64,000 bases of DNA, taken from the NCBI GenBank assembly GCA_021495925.1, contig JAKEKT010000103.1, positions 1 to 64,000 on the forward strand, written 5' to 3'. The translations under genes were made by a program, and so were the position numbers. This stretch comes from Diplodia intermedia. Its lineage: Eukaryota; Ascomycota; Dothideomycetes; Botryosphaeriales; Botryosphaeriaceae. The notes beneath the pieces were generated by a model. That model worked only from the letters and a program-made list of their open reading frames with translations, was not told where the DNA came from and did not search any database. This document shows positions 12,202-22,882 of this stretch, piece by piece (within the stretch, counting starts at the first letter, position 1; the number at the start of each line of letters is the position of its first letter).

Positions 12202-13458
12202 TCAATACCTCCTGGTGTGCAATGCTTCAAAAAACCTCCTTTCGTCATCAGACACACCCTCGCCACGCTTGTCCTCACCATGGTCAGCCCTGCTTTCCGT
12301 GCTTTTCGTGCCAGGCAAGACCCGCGGGTCGACGACGATCTTCCGTAAAAAACTTTTGCCCTCATCTTGGCTAACCGGGCTTCCCACTTCAGTTCGGACC
12401 TTCCGTATAAGACCCTCATGTCTCCGCTGCTTGCGGACATTTCTAGGAGCAGTCACAACCTCCTGGCTGTCCGGCTGGTCTACCGTCACCGGCCGGCCTA
12501 CCGTCACATAACGATGATTGAAGTAGCTCAGCACAGGATAGCGTGGATTGTCACCTGATTGGGCTAGCATTCTCGAGACGGCTTGGACTTGCTTTACTTC
12601 TGCCACAACAATGACGTGGTCGTTTACCTGCACGCACTTCTCCGGTAGCACTTCGGCGAGGATGCAGCCCTCTAGCGCTTTGCTCTTGATGAACGGCGCA
12701 GGGTTCGGATCGATCATCTTCGGGTCAACCGACCACTCCGCAGTGTGAGAGTCCAGCAGCAGTTGGCCGCCGGGGCGGTTCAATCTAATTGGGGTGCCTT
12801 GCTTCAGCAAGGTGGAGAAGCCGGCCGTGCTATTGCCTTGGGCGAACAGCGTGGCAATTTCCTCCGCGCGCTCCGTCGAGTCCATCAGAGAGACGCGAAC
12901 GCGGCCGCTCTTGCTGATCGCATCCCAGGTCGACGACGGGAGGCGCACGTTGAAGCTAATAACGGTCGTCGGATCGAGCGAGACGGTGTTGAGCGACGAT
13001 ATGGTCATGGCCCGCAGACTGTTGAGCGCTTCTTCCCACTCGTTGACCGTCTGCATCCCGCCGTCGCTGTCTGAGCTCGGGTCCAGCGCCGTCACTATTG
13101 CCACCGGCTGCGGGACACAGCGGAACATGTTGCGGACCGTGGCGCGTAATTTGCGCCGGAATTTGTCGTCCTCAGGTACTGGCTTTGCATCCTGGTTATC
13201 GCCGGCGAGTGAACCTTGAAAGTTTTCCTGAGGGGGTATGGGTTCGTCGGACGGAGCTTCGTCGTTGGCGGAAGTTTCTCTCCTTGCAGAGGAAGACAGC
13301 ATACGGCGGGGGGTATACGCGGAGTGATTCAAGAGAGATGTGGAGTCTAATAAATACGTTAATAGGGCCAATGGCTACGCGGAGAAACGCAGTGACTGCC
13401 TACGGTTCCAGCGGAAAAAGGCGCGGTAGAAGCGCCTTTGGACGCGTGAGGCAAACAT
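12202..13458 (-). CDS. Mitochondrial flavin-reductase-like (FMN-binding split barrel) protein
   Basis: Protein with the flavin reductase-like / FMN-binding split-barrel fold, predicted mitochondrial. Exons: 13404-13458 and 12202-13346, with a 57-nt intron (GTAGGC...TTAG), 399 aa. The first exon plus the start of exon 2 form an Arg-rich, acid-free presequence (MFASRVQRRFYRAFFRWN...). The body has MFRCVPQPVAIVTALDP, SSLNTVSLDPTTVISFNV, GRVRVSLMDSTERAEEIA and HVIVVAEVKQVQ, the order expected of this barrel. The C-terminal ~90 residues are basic with no domain I recognise. The downstream exon has no upstream in-frame ATG, which supports the two-exon model. Substrate and partner are unknown. It shares a 233-bp divergent promoter with MRPL36. 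Confidence 0.8.
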
Positions 13459-13691
13459 GGTGTGAGTTCGGCTACCAAGGAATGCGGCCGGCGTATCCTA
13501 TAGCACGCTGAAAGCGCAGCTGCTTAGAAAGGGTATTAGGGTGACAGCGAGGGGCGTGGAAGTTGAAGAGGTGCGCGGAGCTCCGCCGACGAAAATCATC
13601 CTGGCGGGCTGGCTAGCTACTTATCGGCGATCAGAAGTTGCCGCAGCATCACCGCCGACCGCGCCAACACCATACCTGCACCACAGACACC
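13459..13691. promoter_or_regulatory. Divergent promoter of two mitochondrial-protein genes
   Basis: 233 bases between the ATG of the flavin-reductase-like gene (minus) and that of MRPL36 (plus). I see no canonical TATA box. The pairing suggests shared control of two nuclear genes for mitochondrial proteins. Confidence 0.55.
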
Positions 13692-14266
13692 ATGCCGCCT
13701 GCGCTCACATCCCCAGCGCTCACGGCGCACCGCCTAGGCAGCAATGCCTCTGCCCTCCTTCCGAAGACCCAATGCCGCCACGCGACGCTCCTGCGGCGGC
13801 CGAAACGGCCGTACACGTTTACCCAGCTCATCACTCTCTCCGACGGCAGCACCTACCTGCACCGCACGACCTCGCCCGCCCCCGTCTACCGCAGCACCAA
13901 AGACATTCGAAACCACCCGCTCTGGAATCCGAGTAGTCAGAAGCTGATGAATGTCGAAGAGGACGAGGCTGGACGGCTGCGCGCCTTCCGATCCAGGTTC
14001 GGACGCGGCTGGGACTCGGAGGTCACTGAAGATCCTGAGCAGGTAGGCATTCATTCCCCGGCCTCCTGGGGATGTTGCATGTGAAAGCTGACGGGACTTT
14101 CGACGCATAGCCGGGCGAAGGCGAGGAGGGGCTACCACCTCAAGAGTCAGAAGAGAGTTTGTTGGACTTGATCAGCGGGTACAGTAAGGTGGAGGAAACG
14201 AAAGGCAAAGCCGCAGGCGAGCGAGGAAAGCCCGTAAGCGGCAAGAATATGAAGGGCTCAAAATAG
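13692..14266 (+). CDS. MRPL36: Mitochondrial large-subunit ribosomal protein bL31m
   Basis: Protein of the mitochondrial 54S large ribosomal subunit. Exons: 13692-14042 and 14111-14266, with a 68-nt intron (GTAGGC...ATAG), 168 aa. A basic presequence precedes the conserved bL31m block: RPYTFTQLITLSDGSTYLHR, then SPAPVYRSTKDIRNHPLWNP and NVEEDEAGRLRAFRSRFG. The C-terminal part is acidic and then Lys-rich, ending GKNMKGSK. The start is the ATG directly before PPALTSPALTAHRLG; an in-frame ATG 51 nt upstream is possible but makes a His-rich leader. Confidence 0.9.
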
Positions 14267-14592
14267 GTGTGAATTCGAATGCGGATGAGAAGATAGGTAT
14301 GGAAGTAACCCCGCTGAATTTGTCTCCATAAGGTTCATGTAACACAACATGCGACGGGCTGGCGCAGTCATGTATAAAAGGGAATGGCCATGGTCGAGGA
14401 GCTTCGGGAATTCGGGGCACCATAGGGAAATTTGGGTCCTGTTCTCTAAACTTCAAAGGCATCTGTCGCCATCGCTATAGCTGTATTGAAACATTTTACA
14501 AGAACTAAGCCCATAACGCAGTGAATCTCGTACATCAGACCGCGTGGCCCTCGCCATTAAGTTCCTAGCTAGTGTGAACGTCACCCAAAGCT
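14267..14592. other. Convergent 3' flanks of MRPL36 and MTF1
   Basis: 326 bases between two stop codons. I see nothing beyond AT-richer 3' flanks. Confidence 0.5.
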
Positions 14593-16507
14593 TCACGCGT
14601 AAAAGCTCCTTATGGAAGGGTTGTCGGCGTCAAGATGGTCACTAAAATCCGCTCTTGATTCTGTGAAGGCCTTCTCCAAGTCCTCAGGTCGAAAGGTCCA
14701 ATTTTTCCATGCGTCCACAAGTTCGTCGATCATTTCAGGAGTGAGATTACGGACTCTCACATCTTCAACATCTAGCGAGCCACCCCGCCTTGGATCGTGG
14801 ATTCTGCCTGCCTCAGGCATAATGACTTCAGCTGAACCGTGACGCATGTAGTCCAAAGTTTTTCCAACCGGGTGAGCACAACGTTCAAATAGCTTGGTGG
14901 CAAAACGCTGCCAATAGTTCTGCTCTGTGAGAGGATGCTCACGCAGTGGAGGGTTCGGGGTGACATCCAAAAGACATAAGCTCTGTTGGGGATAAAACTC
15001 GTGTGGAACAGTCGTAAGAGGCTCGAAAGACCGGTTGTCCCACTGTAGGAGGGAGGGGTTCTGGTAGAAGGCTCTGCGCTGGTCAATGATGTTATACAGG
15101 GTTTGTCGTGTGCCTTTGTTTGTTTCTTCATGGACAAGCTTGTATGTTTCAAGCTTGAGCTTTTCCCAGCGCTCTTTCGCTGCTAGGCGCTCTTGCGCGG
15201 GATAAACTTCGTCCACGACAATCATTTCGAGACGGCGCATCTCGTCATAAATAACCCATGTCGGCACGAGCTTGAGGCTGGACCGTCGCCTGTCTTTCAA
15301 TGCCTTCTCCGTGCAACTTTGCAGGTAGTCCATCCGTTCCCGCCACGGGGTAAGATTTGGCTTCGAGCAAGCTTTGGATTTGAAGAGAGCCTGCAGCTCT
15401 TCCAATTCCTCGACAGGAGACTGCTCGGGAATGATTTTCGTTCGCAACTCCGCCTGAATGTCCTGAGCGTCCCTGTCTTTCAATAAGGACAACGCCATCT
15501 GATGAAGCCGGCTTTGGCGATGGGATGGAATGACGAGGCCGGCTGATCGCATTCTATCAGCGGCGCGAACGGCACTGGCGAGCTCCAGCGTCGTGTCGTC
15601 GCGCGCAACTTTTGCGCTGTGGTGTTCGGCTATTGAGTGTGTGTGTGTTTTACGGTGAAACGAAAGACCGTGGGAGTCTACTTGGTTCAGATCCCTTGGC
15701 AGTATCCGTTCCTTGAAATATTCTCCAATCCAAACCAGCATCCGCACCTGCCCATATCGACCTAGGCCGCGGTGTGCCCAGGAAAGACAGGAGAGGTCGT
15801 TGAGTACTTCACGGGTGGTAAAGTAGGCCAAGCGTGGGTTGCGGGCTTTTACGCGACTGAGATTCAGGAGCAGGAGTAACGAGGTGTTCGGTTCGCTCAG
15901 GCGAGCATCGCCCTGTGGGAGGGGATGCTGGTCAGGCAATAGACCTTGAAGAAAAGTATTGGCTAGAGATGCCAATACGTTGTCGTTGGCGGGGCCATTG
16001 ATATACGTTGATCCAGGCGCATCAAGCAAAGGTTGCAAAAAGGGCTTGTAGAAATCATCGGGCTCGAGCAGTACATGGCGCCTCGGGTTGAGGAAGTCAT
16101 GAAGTTTGGAGGACCATAGGCCGGCGCCTGGATTCACGTCGATGATGTCACAGTTCTTGTACTGGTTTAACGACGGCGCCATATAGCCGAGAATATCATC
16201 TGGCAGGCGTGTCAGCTAGTCGACAATTCCAGGCGCACTGCAACATACCGCAGAGAGCTGGGCTCACAATGTCAGCGCGCGTGTCAAATGCGCCTCTCCG
16301 GCGGCCATCGTCCTTGGCCAGCCGGTGCGCGAGGGGCAGAACGGGCGTCCGCGGAGATCGCTGGGCCTTCCTCAGGGGGGAATACTTTTTGCGCTGGCCC
16401 AGGGTTGTCGAACGACGCATGAGCGAAGGTCTCATCGTGGGATTGGGACGATGTAGGCGTAGCAAAAAGTAACGCCCGCGGCGGCAGATCGACGACAGGA
16501 GGGCCAT
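14593..16507 (-). CDS. MTF1: Mitochondrial transcription factor 1 (rRNA dimethylase-like)
   Basis: Nuclear-encoded factor that helps mitochondrial RNA polymerase open promoters; it derives from a KsgA/Dim1-type rRNA adenine dimethylase. Exons: 16249-16507 and 14593-16199, with a 49-nt intron (GTATGT...CCAG), 621 aa. An Arg-rich presequence leads into TRADIVSPALC, then across the junction DDILGYMAPSLNQYKNCDII and DVNPGAGLWSSKLHDFL, which is the SAM-binding motif I; HVLLEPDDFY is motif II. TSLLLLLNLSR follows near where the catalytic motif IV would be. A methyltransferase active site is not obvious, as expected of a transcription factor. At about 620 residues it is much longer than the yeast protein, as filamentous ascomycete forms often are. 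The start could also be the upstream ATG at 16567, which adds 20 residues lacking presequence character. Confidence 0.78.
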
Positions 16508-16760
16508 GCTCAAATGCTCACCGCCCGCCACGCCGCCCACGGCTTCTGAACCAACCGGCTGCACCATCAGTGACGCACGTCGCCCGGGCCATCAGGCACC
16601 GAAGAATGCGCTGGGCTCATTACCATGAGGTCTGCTGAGTTTCACCCCCGACCGTACCCGCAATCCACGCGCTCCGCTTCCCGCTAGACGTCCGCGCGTG
16701 CTTTCCTGGAGCGCACGAGCAAGTCACCCCACGGCACTGCACTCACAGCCCACCGGCAAC
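16508..16760. promoter_or_regulatory. Divergent promoter MTF1 / JAMM deubiquitinase
   Basis: 253 bases between the two chosen ATGs, with no obvious TATA box. If MTF1 starts at the upstream ATG (16567) the interval shrinks to 193 bases. Confidence 0.5.
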
Positions 16761-18515
16761 ATGGCCTCCCTTAGGCTCTCCGAGCCTCTGAGCGTTGAGG
16801 AAATTGTTCAGCAGGCTTGCAAATTCGAGTATGACCAAATGGTCCCGCTCCGCTATTGGTTGCGCAGCGCCGACACCATCCAGAAAGAGGTCCGTCGTCC
16901 GCCTCCCTGTGCTTTGCACTGCTCACGCTTCTCTGTAGGCCCGGATTTATGAACGCGAAGGCAACGATCAACAAGCCTACCTTCTCCTCTTCCGCCATGC
17001 CATTCTCATCCTGGAGAGGCTTCAGAAGCACCCTGAAGCCAAACACCCCGCCAACAAGCAAGCCCTGGAGGAGGCCAGGCAGATAGTCGAGCTGAATCTG
17101 CCCAAGCTGGAGAAGCTGAAGCCAAGGATAAACAAACGGCACCAGAGATTCCTGGAGATTAAGAGCGATGCCGAAAAGAAGAGGGCCGCCGCCCAGAGAC
17201 AAACAGTTGCGAGCCCTACGCAGCTGGCTCGAGATCTCGACAACCTCGGCCTGCACTCGAGAAAATCATCAGACCCTTCTATGTTTGGGGCCAAGCAGGC
17301 GCTTGATGCCGGCGAGAACCGCGACCTCGCCGTCAAAATCGCGCAGAAGGAGATTCGCCGAAGAGACTTGGCAAAAAGGAAGGTCCGTCAGGCCGGCGTG
17401 TCTGATGAGGAGGAGGCAGAGCGCCGGACAGGTGGCATGTGGAACAACTGGGAGGATGAGTTGGCCAGCGATGGGGCAAAGGAAGAGCCCGATGACCTCA
17501 GTCAATTGATCACACAGGTTGGTCGCCGTGGACAAGAGGCCGTCGCACGGCGAAGAGGTTCTGTTGACCCGGAGCTCTCGTCGCCGCGCACCGCTGCATA
17601 CCACTATCCTCATGTGCCCCAGAAGAGCAACTACGAGCCTTACGTCGACTCAGGCATGAGACCTTTGACGCCGACCTCTGCGCGCGCTCCACCACTACCC
17701 GATAAATACCCCCTCCGCTCTCCTGTGTCGCCTCCAAGCATTCCACGTAAGGTTGCAATGGACCAGGAACCTATTGCGCCTCCGCCATTGCCAGGAAAGC
17801 ATCTCGACTCCGACGTGTCCAACGCACCATCTCGTTCCGCTTCTGCAACGCCACCCCCACATCAAGAACTTGACTCGGGAGACTACACTTTCAAGCCGAC
17901 GGCCTTCCTTGAAAATGGTACACCCTTACGGACAGTCTTCATTCCTCCGACGCTCCGTACAGAATTCTTACGCAGGGCCTCGTCGAATACCAGGCAGAAT
18001 CTGGAAACATGTGGCATACTTTGCGGCACCCTCATCTCAAATGCACTTTTCATCTCGCGGCTTCTGATCCCGGACCAGGAAAGCACATCAGACACATGCG
18101 AAACAATAAACGAATCAGCCATATTCGATTACTGCGACTCCGAGGATCTTATGGTTCTCGGCTGGATACACACCCATCCATCTCAGACTTGTTTCATGAG
18201 CAGCAGAGACCTGCACACTCATTGCGGCTATCAGGTCATGCTGCCTGAAAGTATAGCTATCGTCTGTGCGCCTAGCAAAGATCCTTCGTAAGTTGCCAAC
18301 CTTTTGATTTCAACGCGTCTTACTGATGTGATAGATGGGGCGTGTTTCGCCTTACGGATCCACCGGGCTTGAAGACAATTTTAAGTTGCAATGCACCGGG
18401 CATCTTCCATCCTCACGCGGTAGCGAACATTTACACCGATGCCAAAAGGCCTGGTCATGTGTTTGAAGCGCCGGGACTGGATTTCCAAGTTGTGGACTTG
18501 AGGCCGGGGCACTGA
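16761..18515 (+). CDS. sst2: AMSH/Sst2-type JAMM deubiquitinase
   Basis: Zinc metalloprotease that removes K63-linked ubiquitin from cargo at endosomes, with the ESCRT machinery. Exons: 16761-16889, 16939-18287 and 18335-18515, giving 552 aa; introns are 49 nt (GTCCGT donor, weak) and 47 nt (GTAAGT). The N-terminal ~110 residues are the helical USP8-dimerisation/MIT-like domain (KFEYDQMVPLRYWLRSAD, YLLLFRHAILILERLQKHPE). A Pro/Ser-rich linker follows, with SPVSPPSIPR and IAPPPLPGK that could bind SH3 domains. The C-terminal MPN+ domain has Glu399 in ETCGILCG and the zinc ligands His454, His456 and Asp467 in HTHPSQTCFMSSRD, with the Cys/His-rich tail (LSCNAPGIFHPHA) seen in AMSH proteins. All catalytic residues are present, so it should be active. 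Confidence 0.92.
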
Positions 18516-18716
18516 ACTTATTTCAAAGCATTAGCGAAGGCGTTTGGCTCTACATCGACGTGGGCCGCGAGAAGGTCCCCTTTCCTCCTCGATGCAAGCT
18601 CACAAGCAAAGCTCGGTTTAAGTAGTCCCATTCGAAAGATACCCACGAAAAGATTCCGTCTAGTTTTTATTACTCTCGCAACACGCATGCATCCTCGCCC
18701 TGCCAGCCTCGATCAC

Positions 18717-20103
18717 TCAAGCATCCCCGGCAGCCACTTCCGCATGGCCCTTCTTCAACCCCAGCGCCTCCGCCTCCACGTCCACATTCCTAGCAATGTC
18801 CTCCTCCAACGGCAGCATCACCGGCCGCCAGCCCAACTCCCGCCTCGCCCTGCTTGCCCTGCACCTGCTGTTCTGGCCCCAATGCGGGCCCATGAGGTGG
18901 TTGCCCACCATCTTCTCCACATCCTCCAGCGTGAGCCGGTCGAGCTCGGCGCTCTCGATGAAGCCCCTGCGCGCGCACTCGGCCGCCACCAGGCCCGCGA
19001 CGGCGCCCCACTCGAACTCGCCATTCTCGGCGAAGTAGTAGCCCTGTGGGCCCCACGTCGCCTTGGTGGTCAGCGACGCCGCCTCGGTGGCCGCGGCCGC
19101 GTCCGTCACCAGCGCGAGGAAGACGGCCGACAGGTCCTGGACGTGCACGCCGCACCAGCGCGCCTTGCCCGCGCCGACGGCGAAGCCGCGGCCGCGCTGC
19201 AGCGTGCGCCGCGTCAGCTCGGGCAGCTGCACGCTGCGCGCGTTGCCCGGGCCGCGGCCGAGCCCGTAGACGCACGGCGGGCACACGATGGCCGTCTTGA
19301 GCGGGCGCAGCGGCGCGTTGGCGGCCGCCAGCACCACCTTGTCGACGTCGCGGTGCCAGGCCGGGTCGGGCAGGCCGATGAGCTCGCCGACGGAGGCGAC
19401 GTCGTCGTACAGCTTGGCGCTGGGCTCGCCGTAGACCTGCAGCTGCTGGTCGTGGATCATGAGGATGGCCGTGCCCGACGTGTGGACGTAGTAGCTGGGC
19501 AGCTCGCCGGCGGCGCGCTGGGAGAGGCCCGCGAGGATGGCGTTGGCGGCGCCGGCGTGGTCGCAGTTGGCCCAGTCTGGTGGGGAGGGAGGGGGGTGGT
19601 CAGCTAGATGCCTGCGTCGAATGTGTATTCTGCATCTTCGGGGTTCGGGCTGGGTTTATATGGGGGGCTTCCAATCGATACGCCCGCCCATTCTGTAGCA
19701 CTTCGTGGAGCGTGGAGATCCAGGCGGAAGGAATGTCGAAAGCAATCGTGAAATCGCCGGGAAAATGAGACTTACTGCACACGATATCTGCCTTCGCCGC
19801 CTCTTCCGCGATGAGATCAGAGCTGTCAAGGTCTCCATAGACAAGCCTGGTCTTCGGGTACTGCTTCGCCACCAAGGCACCCTTGTCGGAGTTGCGGACC
19901 AAGCATGTCCATTCGAACTCCGGGTGGGCTTTGGAGATGGCGTGCAGAGCGTCACCACCAATGTAGCCGGTCGCGCCGAGACTGTTGTTCTGGTCAGTTT
20001 GACGGTGTCACCAATGCGGCGGAGGTATGATGTCATGCACCAGGAACTTAAGCTGGGGAGCGAATCCGCATTGTAGAAGAACTTACGCGAAGATCTTCGT
20101 CAT
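18717..20103 (-). CDS. Atypical extended SDR / NAD-dependent epimerase-like protein
   Basis: Rossmann-fold NAD(P)-binding protein related to nucleotide-sugar epimerases and reductases. Exons: 20087-20103, 19776-19981 and 18717-19576, giving 360 aa; introns are 105 and 199 nt, both with GTAAGT donors. The first exon codes only MTKIFA; the next gives LGATGYIGGDALHAI, a GxxGxxG dinucleotide site at residues 8-14, then an acidic residue after a beta strand (VYGDLDSSD). VHTSGTAIL and VCPPCVYGLGRG correspond to the strands flanking the active site. A YxxxK catalytic pair is not evident, so it may act as an atypical SDR or only bind the dinucleotide. The substrate is unknown. Exon 3 is very GC-rich. 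Confidence 0.82.
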
Positions 20104-21956
20104 CGTACCTGTGAAGTGTCGAGTCTCTTCTTGAGTTTGTCAGTCTGGGGGTGCTTTTGAAGTCTGCGCTCAGGTGTGCAAGGAGAGCGTACAAGTTTAA
20201 TACACAGCAGTCGGTGGATTCGCGCGACCCCGCACCTAGAAACGGAGTCTGGCAACAGGTCTGAGCAAACAACACACAACGTCACCGGGGACTCCACTTA
20301 TTTTATCTCACGAACCTTTCTGATGATACAGGGGTTACGGAATGAAATGCCAAATTCGAGTGCACTGTGGTCCGCCTGTTTAGCAGGATCTACAACGCCT
20401 CAACTCGATTTTCGTCGCCAAGAGTGGCTTTCAGGATGCGCATAATCCTTTGAACCTCCCACCATCACTGTCGTTATCTCTAAGAAAGGGATCCATCGAT
20501 CATGGATTTTTCTAGAAGCCGGAACCCAGACTTGAGGCTGCTCAGACGGAGCGGCTGGCATGTCTCAGCATGCGAAGTTCTACTACGATAGGCATAACAC
20601 GCGTCATGAGAAGCGTCCAAGTCGCTAAAGCATTACCAGTCCAGAAACTCAACAGAATTCCTGTAACCTACACACTCGATACTATTATGGGTGACGTTGC
20701 ACACTGCATGCATAGCACCAGACACGGACAGCGCTGTCCAAAACTCGTCGCGGAGGCTATATCTCACAGGCAACCATAGTCCGAGTCACGCTCATCTGGG
20801 CTTCACTATCAAATGACGGGCATGAATGCCGATTTGGTCAACAAAGCCAAAGCTATACGCCGCGAGAGAATTCGACCTTGATCCTCAATCAAACATTGTC
20901 TCGCCCTTTGGCGCGTGTATTGTCGGGTGTGCGTGCTACATCATGGTTCTCGACGGCGAGCTGGCGTTCGGAGAGGGGACTCGTCGATTTCGTTGGAGTA
21001 GGTGGGAGCAGAAAATCCGTACATTGTCTTGAGGAAAGGGAGCCGGCTAGACGCGGGTCTGTCTTGCAATTAGCAATCCCTGAGCGTTCGCTCTCCAATC
21101 CAAGCCGGCACGTTGCAGGGGCGTAATCTCGACAATTAGCGGTTTGGTGCTCTCTGTCGAGGACTGGCGATGGCTGAGCTGGTTCTGTGAGGCATGGTTT
21201 CCCTCGGCGTGAAGGCTGTCGCTGGTGATTGCGTGAGGAAAACTGGCGGGAGGGAAGGGCCAGGCAGCAGCGCTGTAGCAAACGCGCGCCCAAGGCTCCA
21301 CGCCCGAGTCCGTTCAGCACCAGTAGACGTGATGGCCTGCATTCACTCAGAGCGCTAGAAGGTGGTCTCAAGATTAGCATGTAGGCCGTCAGATCAGCCT
21401 CTCCACTGGGTCAGCACCGCCAGTCGCCCAGGTTCGACCGCGATCGCCTTGCCCTCCGGCAGCAGCTGCAGGACTGAGGGGCCGCGATGCCTGGGAAAAG
21501 AGCGCAGCCTTAAATTCGGAATAGGCTTGAGGCTTTTGCGCAGCTCCGACGTCAACAAGATCTTGCTGCCCGCGGCGCTGCCTGGCGGTGCTGCCTGCCT
21601 GGTGTTGGGATTTTCGCCACCAGCTTGCTCATCCAACACGCCCAAACGCCAACGGCGGCGCGCCGCCACCACGGTGCTCTCTCACGCAGCGACGAGTCTC
21701 GCAGGGCGAGAGGAACCCAGCGTTAACCTGTTCAAGCCATCCAAGGCTTCCCGCAGCGGTCAGCTACAGCCACGAGCCGGTCGTCGATGGGAACTCCTCA
21801 GCTCAACTTTGCGCTCGCCTGAGATCCAGCACCATAAGCACTCGAACCGCAAGTCAACGACCTCCCCTGATGCCATCACTCTCGTCGTCCGGAGACCAGG
21901 TTTCTCTTCCTCAAGGTCCTGCACAAGGCAAGAAACTCAACGAAAAGACCAAGATG
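20104..21956. other. Gene-free interval
   Basis: 1.85 kb from the SDR start to the end of the U2 gene. Short open frames occur on both strands without domains or plausible splice structure. The right part is the 3' flank of the U2 gene. I see no repeat or mobile element. Confidence 0.5.
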
Positions 21957-22144
21957 TCGCGTCAGCCCGAAACAGTGCGAATACGGGCGACACTGTGGGA
22001 AATGGCATGAGCAAGCTCAGCGGCCACCACCCCAGATCCAAAAACAAGATTAATCTTGATGCCTCCGTAGAGACGTTTCAGAGATTAAACTGAAAAGAAC
22101 AGATACTACACTTGATCTAAGCCAAATTAATGACGAAGAGAGCT
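21957..22144 (-). ncRNA. U2: U2 spliceosomal snRNA
   Basis: Read on the minus strand, the 5' region carries the almost invariant U2 core: GGCTTAGATCAAGTGTAG then TATCTGTTCTTTTCAG, including GTAGTA, which pairs with the intron branch site. The stem TTTCAG/CTGAAA (loop TTTAATCT) is stem IIa; a CGTCTC/GAGGC hairpin follows as IIb. A TTGTTTTTGGA Sm-type site comes next. The 3' end has a GCCCG/CGGGC hairpin with loop TATTCGCACTGTTT, matching stem-loop IV, the U2B''-binding loop. Length is about 188 nt, close to the short U2 of fission yeast. A TATAAATA lies about 36-43 nt before the 5' end (22180-22187). Ends are approximate to a few bases. Expected function: branch-site recognition in the spliceosome. 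Confidence 0.93.
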
Positions 22145-22179
22145 GGAGAACAGAACAGAAGTGGGCGGGGGACGCTGGG

Positions 22180-22187
22180 TATTTATA
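22180..22187 (-). promoter_or_regulatory. TATA box of U2 snRNA gene
   Basis: TATAAATA on the minus strand, roughly 40 nt upstream of the U2 5' end, suitable for Pol II snRNA transcription. Confidence 0.6.
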
Positions 22188-22593
22188 CGTCCGCCGGCCT
22201 GACATCGGGCGGAAGCCTGGGAAGGAGGGACTGGGTGCGGCCAATGGGTGGCAGGCGCTGGTCGACGGGCGCTAGGCGACTAGCGCGCAAAAAGAAGTGG
22301 GCGGGTCGCCTGCCTTGTCCGCTTTCAGTCCAACGGCTGCCTCGGCGCAACACGAAACTGCCTCGCGACTCCCAGATTGTGTACGTGACTGCCCCAACTT
22401 CGCCGCCCGGAAGGGCCGAGGCTTCTCACTTCGCATCTCCGAGCCGCTTTGTTGGTTTCCCTTGCTCCCACATCGGCCTCGTCCGAGCGCAACTTCTGCT
22501 TCTGCTAGCGATGGGCCTCGCGGCGGGGTGACAAAAGAATCGAGCCCCACCCGCAGCTGCCTCGCGGAAATATTGCGCCCTACTTAGGCAGTC

Positions 22594-22882
22594 GAATCCA
22601 ATATCTGGACGCGGCTGCCTACAATCAAGACCCACATCTGCGTCTAGACAACGGATTCAACTGACGTAGGAAGAGTGCCATGTCCTTGGTAGGGTTCTGA
22701 CGGCTCAAATATTCGTCATCTGCTGTGGCCTTGCGCATTGGACTGAGGGCCTTGCAATGGCACAGTACAGCAACAGACTTGGAATCTCTGGGCCCCGTCG
22801 AGGACACAACACTCGTAGAATCCAATATCCGGACGGGCTTGTCCGCGTTTGAAACCTACCCTCACGTCCGGACACTGGATTC
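22594..22882. repeat. Three copies of an 18-nt motif, two direct and one inverted
   Basis: GAATCCAATATCYGGACG occurs at 22594-22611 and 22818-22835, and inverted with two mismatches at 22865-22882. The last two form a hairpin with about 29 bases between the arms. No coding frame accounts for it. It may be a decayed foldback element or a structured RNA. Confidence 0.6.

Noticed and set aside
13347..13371. Start of the flavin-reductase-like protein at the 5' end of its large exon
   Set aside because: The frame there has no ATG; the upstream exon gives an ATG and a mitochondrial presequence and joins in frame.
21362..22093. 243-codon plus-strand frame overlapping U2
   Set aside because: It runs through the conserved U2 sequence on the opposite strand; no protein-like character.
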